From: Crocinitomicaceae bacterium
Lineage (GTDB): Bacteria > Bacteroidota > Bacteroidia > Flavobacteriales_D > Crocinitomicaceae
NCBI GenBank assembly: GCA_024643365.1
Contig: JAHENC010000002.1
Location: forward strand, 124,001 to 188,000
DNA: 64,000 nucleotides
Direction of reading: 5' to 3'
Below the pieces are notes generated by a model. The model was not told the DNA's origin and did not search any database. It saw nothing but the letters and a program-made list of their open reading frames with translations. The first letter of the stretch is position 1; every line of letters starts with the position of its first letter. Below, in pieces: positions 10,250 through 19,438 of the stretch. The translations under genes and the position numbers were made by a program.

Positions 10250-11125
10250 TTCCATTAGACGGTATAGATCGAACATCCACAAACAGAAGTATCCTTTGGA
10301 AAGCAGATAGGATAACATTGGTTGAAGTATTTGTGCGGACCAATGAAAAATCATTCGAGTTACAGGAGACTTATAAATACTTTGGGCGAGACTCAATAAT
10401 TTTTGTTGCTCATTGAATCTAGCATCTTGAAGCTTTTGTGAAATCATCCATAAATTCGATACAGCATCCTTTGTCTTCACTAAGAAAACATGATTATCAA
10501 CCAAATCATCATTCTTAATAGGATTATCAATGTGGTGACATTCGATTCCTTTTATATAGAGTTGAAATCCAAAGAGTGTATCTTCATGCCCATATGATAG
10601 AATGGATTCATCAAATGGATTCTCTTCAAAAATGGATTTTCTTACGATAAAATTATTTGATTTAAACCCACTTGTTCGATCCGCAATTCGTTCGTCAGTC
10701 GTTTTGCTTTCTCTTTTACGGCTATACTCCCAGCGCAATAAATGGGAGCGAGAAGGTTTTATTGTCGTTTCTTCACGCCCACCTACAAGCAAATCAATGG
10801 AATGCTCCTGAATGAATTGCAGGTACTTCTGAATGAAATCCGTTCGAATAATAATGGAATCACCATCCAGAAAGAGTATGTGCGTCCCCTTTACAAAAGG
10901 CAAAAATGCATTTCTGATTTTTGACCTACCAATATTCTTTGACAACTCTTGGTAGTCACAAAATACTCCTATACTTCTATTTATTTCTTTAAAAGAATCA
11001 TCGGAAGCGTCGTCAAGAAAAAGAAGTTCAACTTCCGATGAATATGATTGAATTTGTCGATGTAATTCGCTTGCAATTGGACGAATGTCCGTGTTATAGA
11101 CAGGAATACATATCGACAGAATCAT
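10223..11125 (-). CDS. Glycosyltransferase family 2 protein
   Basis: A 300-residue GT-A type transferase. It opens with the family core SICIPVYNTDIRPIASEL, has the nucleotide-binding LFLDDASDD and the metal-binding LFLDGDS (DxD equivalent), and an acceptor-side GHEDTLFGFQLY (ED-like catalytic region). The frame is open to 11161 but the ATG at 11125 starts directly at the GT2 core. It follows the DUF3467 gene by 10 nt, so the two are probably cotranscribed. It likely works on a surface polysaccharide or glycoprotein; substrate unknown. Confidence 0.8.
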   Translation of the reverse strand: MILSICIPVYNTDIRPIASELHRQIQSYSSEVELLFLDDASDDSFKEINRSIGVFCDYQELSKNIGRSKIRNAFLPFVKGTHILFLDGDSIIIRTDFIQKYLQFIQEHSIDLLVGGREETTIKPSRSHLLRWEYSRKRESKTTDERIADRTSGFKSNNFIVRKSIFEENPFDESILSYGHEDTLFGFQLYIKGIECHHIDNPIKNDDLVDNHVFLVKTKDAVSNLWMISQKLQDARFNEQQKLLSLAQSIYKSPVTRMIFHWSAQILQPMLSYLLSKGYFCLWMFDLYRLMELERRMRHS

Positions 11126-11135
11126 TTTAATAAAA

Positions 11136-11441
11136 TTATGCCATTGTATTTGGCGTGCCAAAATTCATCGGAGGAAATCCAGCCTGTGGATCATCAATCA
11201 CCCCAAAATTTTGTTCGTATTTCTGAATGTTATCTGTTAATGCCTGTAAAAAACGTTTTGCATTTTGAGGTGTCATCAGTACACGAGAACGAACTTTTCC
11301 TTTCGGCATTCCAGGCATAATTTGCACGAAGTCGCAAACCACCTCAGCCGGAGAATGGGTGATGATCGCTAAATTTGAATAAATACCTAAAGCCACTTCT
11401 TCAGATAGTTCAATGTTCATGTGGTTTTCTTCGTTTTCCAT
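11136..11441 (-). CDS. DUF3467 family protein
   Basis: A 101-residue soluble protein matching my memory of DUF3467: NIELSEEVALGIYSNLAIITHSP, then FVQIMPGMPKGKVRSRVLMTPQNAKRFLQAL. The function of the family is unknown. It lies 10 nt downstream of the saccharopine-dehydrogenase-like gene and 10 nt upstream of the GT2 gene, so it is probably in the same operon. No signal peptide or membrane segment is seen. Confidence 0.8.
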   Translation of the reverse strand: MENEENHMNIELSEEVALGIYSNLAIITHSPAEVVCDFVQIMPGMPKGKVRSRVLMTPQNAKRFLQALTDNIQKYEQNFGVIDDPQAGFPPMNFGTPNTMA

Positions 11442-11451
11442 TATTTTCTAT

Positions 11452-12789
11452 TTAATTAATTATTTCTTTCTCTTCAAATATGATTCCGTATGTCTCCAAC
11501 TCTTCTAAAATTGGTTCGTAAACATTTTTATTTACTGGCAACGTTACCCCTTTCTCTTTTATTTCTCCGGATAAAATTAATTTGGCAGCAATCGCAACTG
11601 GTAGTCCAACAGTATTCGACATCGCAGTATAAACTTCATCCTGTCCTAACGTGACGAGAGAAGATGTGATTTTCTTGTGTTCAGTACCTAAACTATATTC
11701 AAATTCATGGTACATCACCAACATGTCCTTATCGCCAGGCTCTAACTTCCATTTTGGCTCAAGTAGTTGTTGCAATAATTTGGCAGGACTCGCATTTTCA
11801 ATTCCATAGGTAAATGAATCATCAAAAATTCCCATGCTTTCAAATTGACCAAACAAATAAGCATTTTCCTCACCCAACACCTTTTTAAATTTATCCTCAA
11901 CCGTCGTATGTAATTCATAAGGCAAAAAGGCATTCAGAAAGGATCTTGGTGTTAAGGTTTCTGAATTTGTCATCGCGTAAGAATCATCTGTCATACCTAA
12001 TTGAATGAATACATCCCAGCCTTGACAATAATTTGGACGACGCAAGGTTCCACGATAAATCGTCGGGATTCCTTCGATACCATAAGTGGACGAATAGATT
12101 AGCGAATTTCGATTCGCATACCCATCAAATTCACCGTAAGGCGAAATTTCAAAACGATCTAACTTTTTAAATAATTGTGAATATGGAATATACTTGTATT
12201 CGTTGTTATCCATATAACATGCCGCAGGACCTTGTCCCGCAACAATCACATTTCTCGGATTCCAGGTGAATTTATAATGCCAAGGATTGTTGTCTGATTC
12301 AGGTGCCATTAATCCACCACAAAAGGATTTAAAACTCGTTAATATTCCACCAATCCCCTTGATGTGATCAATCACTTTCATTGCACTCATGTGGTCTATA
12401 CCTGGATCCACACCGATTTCATTCATGATCACAATTCCGGCTTGTTTTGCCTCTTCATTCAAGTCGCGCATTTCAGGAGAAATGTACGATGGTGTAATCA
12501 AATCTGTGTGCAGTTCAATGCAATCCTTCGCCACTTCCACATGGTAAATCGCTGGCAACATGGAAATCACTAAATCGGCATGGGCAATGGCTGGCTTGCG
12601 TTCTTTAGAATCCAACGCATTAAACGAAAGTGCTTCGGCATTCGGATGTCCATTGATTTTATTTTGAACCAAACTTAAATTTTGATCCACAATTTTCACA
12701 TGCCAATTTTCAGCTACTGAATGAGCTAATAGATATCTGATCAATGATGAAGCAGACATCCCTGCTCCTAGTATTAATATGGTCTTCAT
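11452..12789 (-). CDS. Saccharopine dehydrogenase-like oxidoreductase
   Basis: A 445-residue NAD(P)-dependent enzyme with an N-terminal Rossmann motif (ILILGAGMSASSLIRYL) and the saccharopine dehydrogenase C-terminal domain (IMNEIGVDPGIDHMSAMKVID is characteristic of the glutamate-forming, Lys9-type enzyme). The likely reaction interconverts saccharopine with glutamate and 2-aminoadipate semialdehyde in lysine breakdown, but no lysine-ketoglutarate reductase partner is nearby. First gene of a probable three-gene operon with DUF3467 and GT2. Confidence 0.85.
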   Translation of the reverse strand: MKTILILGAGMSASSLIRYLLAHSVAENWHVKIVDQNLSLVQNKINGHPNAEALSFNALDSKERKPAIAHADLVISMLPAIYHVEVAKDCIELHTDLITPSYISPEMRDLNEEAKQAGIVIMNEIGVDPGIDHMSAMKVIDHIKGIGGILTSFKSFCGGLMAPESDNNPWHYKFTWNPRNVIVAGQGPAACYMDNNEYKYIPYSQLFKKLDRFEISPYGEFDGYANRNSLIYSSTYGIEGIPTIYRGTLRRPNYCQGWDVFIQLGMTDDSYAMTNSETLTPRSFLNAFLPYELHTTVEDKFKKVLGEENAYLFGQFESMGIFDDSFTYGIENASPAKLLQQLLEPKWKLEPGDKDMLVMYHEFEYSLGTEHKKITSSLVTLGQDEVYTAMSNTVGLPVAIAAKLILSGEIKEKGVTLPVNKNVYEPILEELETYGIIFEEKEIIN

Positions 12790-12823
12790 TCCTTTATTTA
12801 CTTTATCCGCACCGGACCTTTGA

Positions 12824-12831
12824 CAAATTTA
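12824..12831 (-). promoter_or_regulatory. -7 promoter box for the saccharopine dehydrogenase operon
   Basis: The minus strand reads TAAATTTG, an exact TAnnTTTG match, 34 nt before the start codon at 12789. No convincing -33 TTTG was found. Confidence 0.4.
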
Positions 12832-12858
12832 TAAAAATGTTTGGATGCGCTGATTTCC

Positions 12859-13812
12859 CTACTTGTCTTTTATCAACAAGAATTTCATTGGGAATGCCAA
12901 TCGATTTGCCCAAGAAACTTCATCGTGAGCTGTTTTATCCCAAACGAGCGTCTGATAATTTGGACCAATTTCATACCCGCATTTCTCTAGCGTACTCATT
13001 AAAACATTGTGATAAGGTCCGTAATAAGCGTCCAAGGTTTCTGTTCCTCGGTCAATGTACAATTTAACTTTTTTAGGAGAGGGGAGTGTTTTAGCTAAAT
13101 ATGTATTAAAAGGAAGTACCAATTGATTCATGGCGTCATCTCCGATCATTTGGAAGTTAATCATCGGTGTATGTATGGACAAACAGGCTGCTCCTCCAAA
13201 AGTATCCGGTATCCTAGTAAGTCCATAAATGGAGATGAGTCCACCCATACTGGACCCAATTAAAAATCGATCTTCACGTTTGTGACTGACCGAATACGTC
13301 TGTTCAATAAATGGAATCAATTCTTTTTTGATCCAATCAAGGTAAAAATCGGCTCTCAATTCACCATTCCAAAGAGAAGATGTAAGTTTTGAAACATACG
13401 CCGTATCCATGTATTGCACCGCTTGCTTTGGGAAAAATTCAGCATAACGATTCGGTGGGTCATTGTAAATTCCTACAACAATAAATGGACGTGTAATTCC
13501 ATTAGAAATCAAACTATCTGCCGTTTCATCGACTCTCCATTCTTTTTTGTTCCAAGTAGTTGTTGAATCAAAAAGCATTTGTCCGTCATGCATGTAAACC
13601 GTTGCATATTTCACTTTTGGATTATAATTAGCTGGTAACCAAATCAACACTTTTCTACTGGATGAATCTTTGAATGGAAACTGAAAACTTTGTAAACTTC
13701 CTTTGGAAACTCTTTCATCAAATCTCACATAGGTTACCTCGGGTTTAATTTGAGCGCTTAACGTACCCAATTGGATGAGAAATACGATGAGTAATATAGT
13801 AAATGGCTTCAT
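12859..13812 (-). CDS. Secreted esterase of the PF00756 (esterase D/enterochelin esterase) type
   Basis: A 317-residue alpha/beta hydrolase. The ATG at 13812 gives a clean signal peptide (MKPFTILLIVFLIQLGTLSAQ) and is preferred over an upstream in-frame start at 13839. The nucleophile elbow is GSSMGG, a PF00756 pattern, preceded by the YMHDGQMLFD strand typical of the family; DxxxH-type residues occur near the end (KTAHDEVSW). It should act in the periplasm or outside the cell on an ester; substrate unknown. It is divergent from the cytochrome c assembly gene. Confidence 0.8.
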   Translation of the reverse strand: MKPFTILLIVFLIQLGTLSAQIKPEVTYVRFDERVSKGSLQSFQFPFKDSSSRKVLIWLPANYNPKVKYATVYMHDGQMLFDSTTTWNKKEWRVDETADSLISNGITRPFIVVGIYNDPPNRYAEFFPKQAVQYMDTAYVSKLTSSLWNGELRADFYLDWIKKELIPFIEQTYSVSHKREDRFLIGSSMGGLISIYGLTRIPDTFGGAACLSIHTPMINFQMIGDDAMNQLVLPFNTYLAKTLPSPKKVKLYIDRGTETLDAYYGPYHNVLMSTLEKCGYEIGPNYQTLVWDKTAHDEVSWANRLAFPMKFLLIKDK

Positions 13813-13880
13813 TTTATTCGAATGAGGAATTAATTTCACAAGAATACTTCTTTCCTATCAAGAATCAAACGGACAAGTCG

Positions 13881-13888
13881 TATTTTTG
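13881..13888 (+). promoter_or_regulatory. -7 promoter box before ccsBA
   Basis: TATTTTTG matches TAnnTTTG exactly and ends 16 nt before the ATG at 13905. It lies in the 92-nt space between the divergent esterase and ccsBA starts. Confidence 0.45.
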
Positions 13889-13904
13889 CAGTAAATTTTT
13901 GCAT

Positions 13905-16900
13905 ATGCTGAATAAACTGCTTGCTTCCCTTTTTTCGATGCGCTTGATGACCATTGGATTATTACTATTTCTAGTTGGAATCGGTGCCGCAACTTTCATT
14001 GAATCTATTTACGGAATTCAAAGTGCGAAAATCATTATTTATAATGCCACTTGGTTTGAAATTCTACTCGTATACCTTTCCCTGAATTTAATCTCTAACA
14101 TTTTTAAATACAAGATGTTTCAGCGTGAGAAAATCGCGACATTATTGTTTCACTTGTCTTTTTTAGTGATCATTTTTGGTGCAGCAATAACGCGCTACGT
14201 AAGTTTCGAAGGACAAATGGTCATTAAAGAGGGGAAATCCTCTGATTTCATCTACACGGCAGTTCCGCACATACTTGTCCACATGCAAGATTTGGCAAGC
14301 GGCAAAACAAAAACGGAAGCGCACAAATGTTACTTGTCCGAGATTACCGACAATGATTTCTCCTACTCTACCGATTTTCAATCAAAAACAATTGAAGTCA
14401 GCTATGTGAATTTCCAATCGAAAATGATTGATTCTTTAGTCGTTCGACAAGCGTTCAAAGAAACGTCGTTGGAGTTAATAACGGATGGAATGAAGTCAAA
14501 TTTCCTTACCGAGAATGACTTTTTCATGGTCGGTATGGTTCCACTTTCTTTTGGTCCTGAACCAAAATCTCCAGGAATGCAAGTCCGTAAAAAAGGAGAT
14601 AGTTTGCAAATTAAAACTGCCGTTCCATTGAATTATTTACCGATGTCTTTAATGAAAAAAGCGCGTCAAAATGGAGAAGAAGTGCCAGATTCTATGTTCA
14701 CCAACGTTCCACTAAATACTTGGGTAGAATTCAAAACAACGACCTTGTATCATTGTGGAGACAAGCAATTTGTTTTCAAACGCGCATTGAATCATGCGAA
14801 AAAAGTGCTCATGCCATCTGGAAAGAAAAATGTGGGATCTGATTATTTAACCGTTCGCGTATCCGATGGAAAAGCAAGTAAAGTCATTCAAATTGAAGGT
14901 GGCATTGGAGCAATTCCAACACCCGTTCGCTTCGCCATGAATAACATCATGTACCAACTTGAATACGGTTCCATTCGCAAACCAATTGACTTTCAGGTAT
15001 TTTGTAATGATTTTAAATTAGACAAATACCCAGGAAGTGAATCTCCTTCATCCTTCTCAAGTGAATTAACCTTAATTGATGCGAAAAGAAAGGTTAAAAT
15101 GAACCGAAAAGTTTTCATGAATAATGTCATGGATTATGATGGATACCGTTTTTTTCAATCTTCTTATGAACTGGACAATCCCTCAACACCTGAAAATGAA
15201 GAAGGAACAGTATTAAGTGTGAACCACGATTGGTGTGGGACAAATATTACCTATTTCGGATACCTACTGATGAGTATCGGCATGTTGATGTCCTTGTTTG
15301 CTCCGGTTGGACGTTTCCGAGAATTGAATGATAAAATGAAGAAGTTAAAAGCAAAACGTGCAAGCATAAATGCTTTAAGTTTGATGATCGGACTTCTTTT
15401 ATTTCAATCGGTGTCATACGCCCAAGAACATGCACATGAAGCGAATCCAGCAGCGAAAATATTCAGAGTCATTTCAAAAGACCATTCAGAAAAACTTGCT
15501 TCGCTTTTGGTTCAAGACTATGAAGGACGCATTTCTCCGATGCATACCTTATGTGATCAATTACTACGTAAAATCAATCGTTCAAATCACTACAAAGAAT
15601 ACAATGCGGTGCAAACCATCATGAGTATTCAAATGTATCCTCAATATTGGATCAATCAAAAAATTGTACAGGTTCCAAGTAATTTAAGAGCTCCATTAAA
15701 ATTAGGCGAGTTTGCCAGTGTAATGGACCTAGTTGATCAAAAAACACAAGAATTCAAATGGTTAAAGGAATACAAAATTGCTCACCAACGCTTGGAATCA
15801 CAACGAAATGAATTCGACAAAAAACTCATTAAATTAAATGAGAAATTCGAAGTAATTCAAGGTGTCATCATGTGGAAATACTTACGTGTTGTCCCTAAAA
15901 AAGGAGATGCGAATCATACTTGGTTTATTCCTTTTCAAGTCGATACAACAGCTTCTTTACAGGTCTTAAGCTACATATCTCTTTTAGATGAAGGCGCGAA
16001 AAAAAATAATTTTAGCAAGGCGGAAAGTGTCCTTAAAAAAGTGAAAGCGCACCAACGAAAAGTGAGTTCGGATGTCGTACCAACGAAATCTGCCGTGAGC
16101 ATAGAAATCTCATACAATAAAATGGAGATCTTCAAACACTCCTTCCAACTTTTATTATCACTTGGATTCTTGTTATTAATTGTTTCATTTATTGGGATTT
16201 TTAAAGCGGCAGCATCACGATTTTCGAAAGTTCAAAAATGGATCAATCGCATCATCATTGGATTGATGGTTGTGACCTTCCTTTACCTTGCCGCAGGACT
16301 CGGAATGCGTTGGGTGATTTCTGGTCATGCTCCTTGGAGTAACGGCTACGAAGCTGTGGTATTCATCGCTTGGGTAACTATGATTGCTGGATTTAGCTTC
16401 ACACGAAAAAACATTGTCATCCTTGCCGGAACTGCTATTCTTGCCTCTTTAATGATCTTTGTGACAGAATTAAGTCTTTTCGATCCTGAAATCACTCCAC
16501 TTGTGCCGGTATTGAAATCATATTGGTTAAAAATTCACGTGGCAATCATTACCGGAAGCTATGGCTTCCTCGGATTAGCAGCCATTTTAGGATTGCTTAA
16601 CTTGATACTTTACACCGTACGTAACGAGAAAAATAAAGAGATCGTCACCATCAATATAAATGAATTAACATACGTATCAGAAATGACCATGACCATCGGT
16701 CTCTTTATGTTGACCATCGGTACATTTCTTGGTGGAATTTGGGCGAATGAGTCCTGGGGACGCTATTGGGGATGGGATCCTAAAGAAACTTGGGCACTTG
16801 TTTCTGTGCTCGTTTATGCGGTGATACTTCACCTGCGCTTCATTCCAAAGTTAAATGGAAAATTCTTATTCAATGTCATGTCTTTCTGGGGATATTCAGC

Positions 16901-17090
16901 CATTTTATTTACCTTCTTCGGTGTAAACTTCATGTTGGTCGGACTCCATTCTTACGCTAATGGCGATGGACTTGGTAAGTTTCCAACATGGTTAAGTTTG
17001 ACTATTTTATTCTTTGCTGGATTCACTGCATTTGCTTCTTTCAGAAACAAATCAATTGAACGAAAGTCTAAAAAAGATCTTTTATCGTAA
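13905..17090 (+). CDS. ccsA: Cytochrome c biogenesis protein, ResB-CcsA fusion
   Basis: A 1061-residue membrane protein that carries out heme export and attachment to apocytochrome c (system II). The N-terminal part is ResB-like (membrane segments, then a periplasmic region with DGYRFFQSSYELD). The C-terminal part from about residue 735 is CcsA-like and holds the heme-handling tryptophan motif WGRYWGWDPKETWAL near residue 951. Between them lies a signal-peptide-like span ending SVSYAQEHAHEANP (about 480-505) and roughly 230 periplasmic residues. The ATG at 13905 is chosen for its hydrophobic start. It overlaps the next gene by one base. Confidence 0.9.
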   Translation: MLNKLLASLFSMRLMTIGLLLFLVGIGAATFIESIYGIQSAKIIIYNATWFEILLVYLSLNLISNIFKYKMFQREKIATLLFHLSFLVIIFGAAITRYVSFEGQMVIKEGKSSDFIYTAVPHILVHMQDLASGKTKTEAHKCYLSEITDNDFSYSTDFQSKTIEVSYVNFQSKMIDSLVVRQAFKETSLELITDGMKSNFLTENDFFMVGMVPLSFGPEPKSPGMQVRKKGDSLQIKTAVPLNYLPMSLMKKARQNGEEVPDSMFTNVPLNTWVEFKTTTLYHCGDKQFVFKRALNHAKKVLMPSGKKNVGSDYLTVRVSDGKASKVIQIEGGIGAIPTPVRFAMNNIMYQLEYGSIRKPIDFQVFCNDFKLDKYPGSESPSSFSSELTLIDAKRKVKMNRKVFMNNVMDYDGYRFFQSSYELDNPSTPENEEGTVLSVNHDWCGTNITYFGYLLMSIGMLMSLFAPVGRFRELNDKMKKLKAKRASINALSLMIGLLLFQSVSYAQEHAHEANPAAKIFRVISKDHSEKLASLLVQDYEGRISPMHTLCDQLLRKINRSNHYKEYNAVQTIMSIQMYPQYWINQKIVQVPSNLRAPLKLGEFASVMDLVDQKTQEFKWLKEYKIAHQRLESQRNEFDKKLIKLNEKFEVIQGVIMWKYLRVVPKKGDANHTWFIPFQVDTTASLQVLSYISLLDEGAKKNNFSKAESVLKKVKAHQRKVSSDVVPTKSAVSIEISYNKMEIFKHSFQLLLSLGFLLLIVSFIGIFKAAASRFSKVQKWINRIIIGLMVVTFLYLAAGLGMRWVISGHAPWSNGYEAVVFIAWVTMIAGFSFTRKNIVILAGTAILASLMIFVTELSLFDPEITPLVPVLKSYWLKIHVAIITGSYGFLGLAAILGLLNLILYTVRNEKNKEIVTININELTYVSEMTMTIGLFMLTIGTFLGGIWANESWGRYWGWDPKETWALVSVLVYAVILHLRFIPKLNGKFLFNVMSFWGYSAILFTFFGVNFMLVGLHSYANGDGLGKFPTWLSLTILFFAGFTAFASFRNKSIERKSKKDLLS

Positions 17091-17773
17091 TGATTTCAGA
17101 ACGCATACTTCATGAGGATAATCATGTGATTGTCATCAATAAAATGGCATCCGAGATTGTGCAAGGTGATAAAACGGGTGATCAAACAATGCCCGACGAA
17201 ATCAAAGCGTATTTAAAGGAAAAATACCAAAAACCTGGAAACGTCTTCTGCGGTGTTGTTCATCGCTTAGATCGTCCTACGAGTGGCGCGTTGGTTTTTG
17301 CACGAACAAGCAAAGCCTTAGAACGATTAAATGCGCAATTTCGCGATAAGGAAACCAATAAAATCTATTGGGCAATTGTTGAAACAGTTCCTGAAAAACC
17401 GAATGGACGCTTGGTTCATCATTTAAAAAAGAACGAAGCTCAAAATAAAAGTTACCCCGTAAATGCAAGCGTTTCCGGTTCTAAGGAAGCAATTCTATCC
17501 TACCGAATGTTGGCATCTGGTGATCGTTATCATTTATTGGAAATCACCCTAGAAACAGGTCGCCATCATCAAATTCGTGTTCAGTTAAGTTCAATCGGAT
17601 GTATCATCAAAGGAGATGTGAAATATGGAGCCAAACGTTCCAATCCGGATGGGTCTATCTGTTTACATGCTCGTTACTTGAAATTCACACATCCAACTTC
17701 CAAGGAAGAAATTTCGGTCGTAGCTCCCGTTCCATCAGATCGACTTTGGCAAGAAATTACGAAGGGTTTGTAA
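17090..17773 (+). CDS. RluA-family RNA pseudouridine synthase
   Basis: A 227-residue pseudouridine synthase. The catalytic motif HRLDRPTSGALVF is intact with Asp61 as nucleophile, and the family's RHHQIRVQLSSIGCII follows. There is no S4 domain, so it is a short RluA/TruC-like enzyme; the modified rRNA or tRNA position cannot be told. Its start overlaps the ccsBA stop (TAATG), implying translational coupling. Its last 17 nt overlap the convergent acr3 gene. Confidence 0.9.
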   Translation: MISERILHEDNHVIVINKMASEIVQGDKTGDQTMPDEIKAYLKEKYQKPGNVFCGVVHRLDRPTSGALVFARTSKALERLNAQFRDKETNKIYWAIVETVPEKPNGRLVHHLKKNEAQNKSYPVNASVSGSKEAILSYRMLASGDRYHLLEITLETGRHHQIRVQLSSIGCIIKGDVKYGAKRSNPDGSICLHARYLKFTHPTSKEEISVVAPVPSDRLWQEITKGL

Positions 17774-18812
17774 ACCACTTCTTACGCCAAAACTGAGCTA
17801 ATTTTACTAAGAGAATCAATGCTGGCACTTCAACAAGTGGACCAACAACTCCCGCAAAAGCTTCACCCGAATGTAGCCCAAACACACCAATCGAAACCGC
17901 AATAGCTAATTCGAAATTGTTACCCGATGCTGTAAAGGATAGTGCAGCAGTATCCGCGTAACTTGCTCCCATCCATCTTGCAGTCAAAAACATGAGAACG
18001 AACATTACGGCGAAATAAATGACAAGAGGAATAGCAATAGTTAGAACATCCATGGGAATAGACAACATCATTTTTCCTTTTAAGCTGAACATCACAATGA
18101 TGGTGAACAACAAAGAAATTAAAGTAATTGGCGAAACAAAAGGAATAAATCGATTCGTAAACCATTCCTCCCCATTTTGTTTGATGAGCAATGATCTGCT
18201 GAGAACTGCAAGGACAAAAGGTATTCCCAAATAAACACCAACAGTTTGTGCGATTTCGAGCATCGAGATGTTTAAATGTAGTCCTTGGACACCGAAGTAT
18301 GGCAGGACTATTTCCAAATAAAAATACGCATAGGTTGAAAAGAAAAACACTTGAAGCAAGCTATTGATTCCTACCAATCCTGCGACTAGTTCGCGATTTC
18401 CATCCGCCAATTCGTTCCATACAATGACCATTGCAATACACGGAGCAAGTCCGATCACAATTAACCCAGTCATGTATTCGGGATAGGCTTTAAGGAAAAC
18501 TAATGATAATAAAAACATCAAGAATGGACCTACAACCCAAGTTATGAAGAAGGATGCCAACAATAACTTAGGTTTAGAAAGGATGCTTGGTATTTTAGAA
18601 AACTGCACTTTCGTTAAAGGTGGATACATCATCAAAATGAGTCCGATTGCTAGCGGAATATTCGTGGTTCCATAAGAAAGCGCATCCAATTTCTGATCCA
18701 TATTTGGAACAATGTTTCCGATCAAAATCCCAATAAGCATGGCAAGGAAAATCCACAAAGTGAGGTAACGATCTAAAAAGGCAAGTTGTTTTACATTCGA
18801 TTGGGTCGACAT
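17757..18812 (-). CDS. acr3: ACR3-family arsenite efflux transporter
   Basis: A 351-residue inner-membrane carrier with about ten hydrophobic segments that expels arsenite using the proton gradient. The family signature GLAPCIAMVIVWNELADGN includes the essential cysteine, and TASGNNFELAIAV near the C-terminus is the second conserved discontinuous helix. It is the last gene of the ars operon, 2 nt after arsC, so the enzyme product can be exported at once. Confidence 0.95.
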   Translation of the reverse strand: MSTQSNVKQLAFLDRYLTLWIFLAMLIGILIGNIVPNMDQKLDALSYGTTNIPLAIGLILMMYPPLTKVQFSKIPSILSKPKLLLASFFITWVVGPFLMFLLSLVFLKAYPEYMTGLIVIGLAPCIAMVIVWNELADGNRELVAGLVGINSLLQVFFFSTYAYFYLEIVLPYFGVQGLHLNISMLEIAQTVGVYLGIPFVLAVLSRSLLIKQNGEEWFTNRFIPFVSPITLISLLFTIIVMFSLKGKMMLSIPMDVLTIAIPLVIYFAVMFVLMFLTARWMGASYADTAALSFTASGNNFELAIAVSIGVFGLHSGEAFAGVVGPLVEVPALILLVKLAQFWRKKWFTNPS

Positions 18813-18814
18813 AA

Positions 18815-19429
18815 TTAATTGGTTAAACGTGAAAAAACATAAAATAATTCTCTGGCAATTTGATGTAAACGAGCCAAGTACATTTCCGTTTCTTGCTCTG
18901 TACCGTCAAATGCTTTTGGATCGTCGTAAGAAAGTCCGATGCGGAAATCTGCTCCAACAACAAACGGACAATTTTGCTCCGCATGCGTGCAAGTCATGAT
19001 TGCAGCGAAATTCTCTTTTGGATTGACTTCATCCTCAATGAGTTTTGAAAATGCAGCCATTGATTGCGTAGCATTCAGCTGAATGGCATAGTGAGGATTT
19101 TCACTCATTTCCGTTGTTTGAATATCCATTCCTATGGAACGTAGCGCTGAAATCGCATTCGGATGAAAGGCTGTTACTTCTGTCCCTGCAGAAAATGTGC
19201 GAATGGTTGGAATCTGAAAATATTCGGCTGCTAACGCACATAAAATTTGTCCGAAATGACTTCTTCTTGAATTATGTGTACAGATGAACATCAATAAAGA
19301 TTCCTTGCCTTCGTTTTTATTTCCTTGGATATAGGAAGCCAACTTGTTCAGTAATAATTTTCGATCCGCAGAAATCAAATCAAATTGTAGGATGATTTCT
19401 TCTGAAAACTGATTCAATTTTACATTCAT
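18815..19429 (-). CDS. arsC: Arsenate reductase, LMW-phosphatase (thioredoxin-coupled) type
   Basis: A 204-residue arsenate reductase converting As(V) to As(III) for Acr3. The P-loop is CTHNSRRS (Cys50, CX5R), and the redox pair Cys147-x6-Cys154 (CTHAEQNC) matches the second and third cysteines of the thioredoxin-linked family. It carries about 45 extra N-terminal residues compared with the usual 130-140-residue enzyme. A GTG at 19435 is possible, but the ATG at 19429 is preferred. It lies 9 nt after the DUF6428 gene. Confidence 0.9.
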   Translation of the reverse strand: MNVKLNQFSEEIILQFDLISADRKLLLNKLASYIQGNKNEGKESLLMFICTHNSRRSHFGQILCALAAEYFQIPTIRTFSAGTEVTAFHPNAISALRSIGMDIQTTEMSENPHYAIQLNATQSMAAFSKLIEDEVNPKENFAAIMTCTHAEQNCPFVVGADFRIGLSYDDPKAFDGTEQETEMYLARLHQIARELFYVFSRLTN

Positions 19430-19438
19430 AAGCACGAT

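Noticed and set aside
10198..10416. Plus-strand open frame of 72 codons after the GT4 gene
   Set aside because: It lies within the minus-strand GT2 gene, whose motifs are clear; no independent support.
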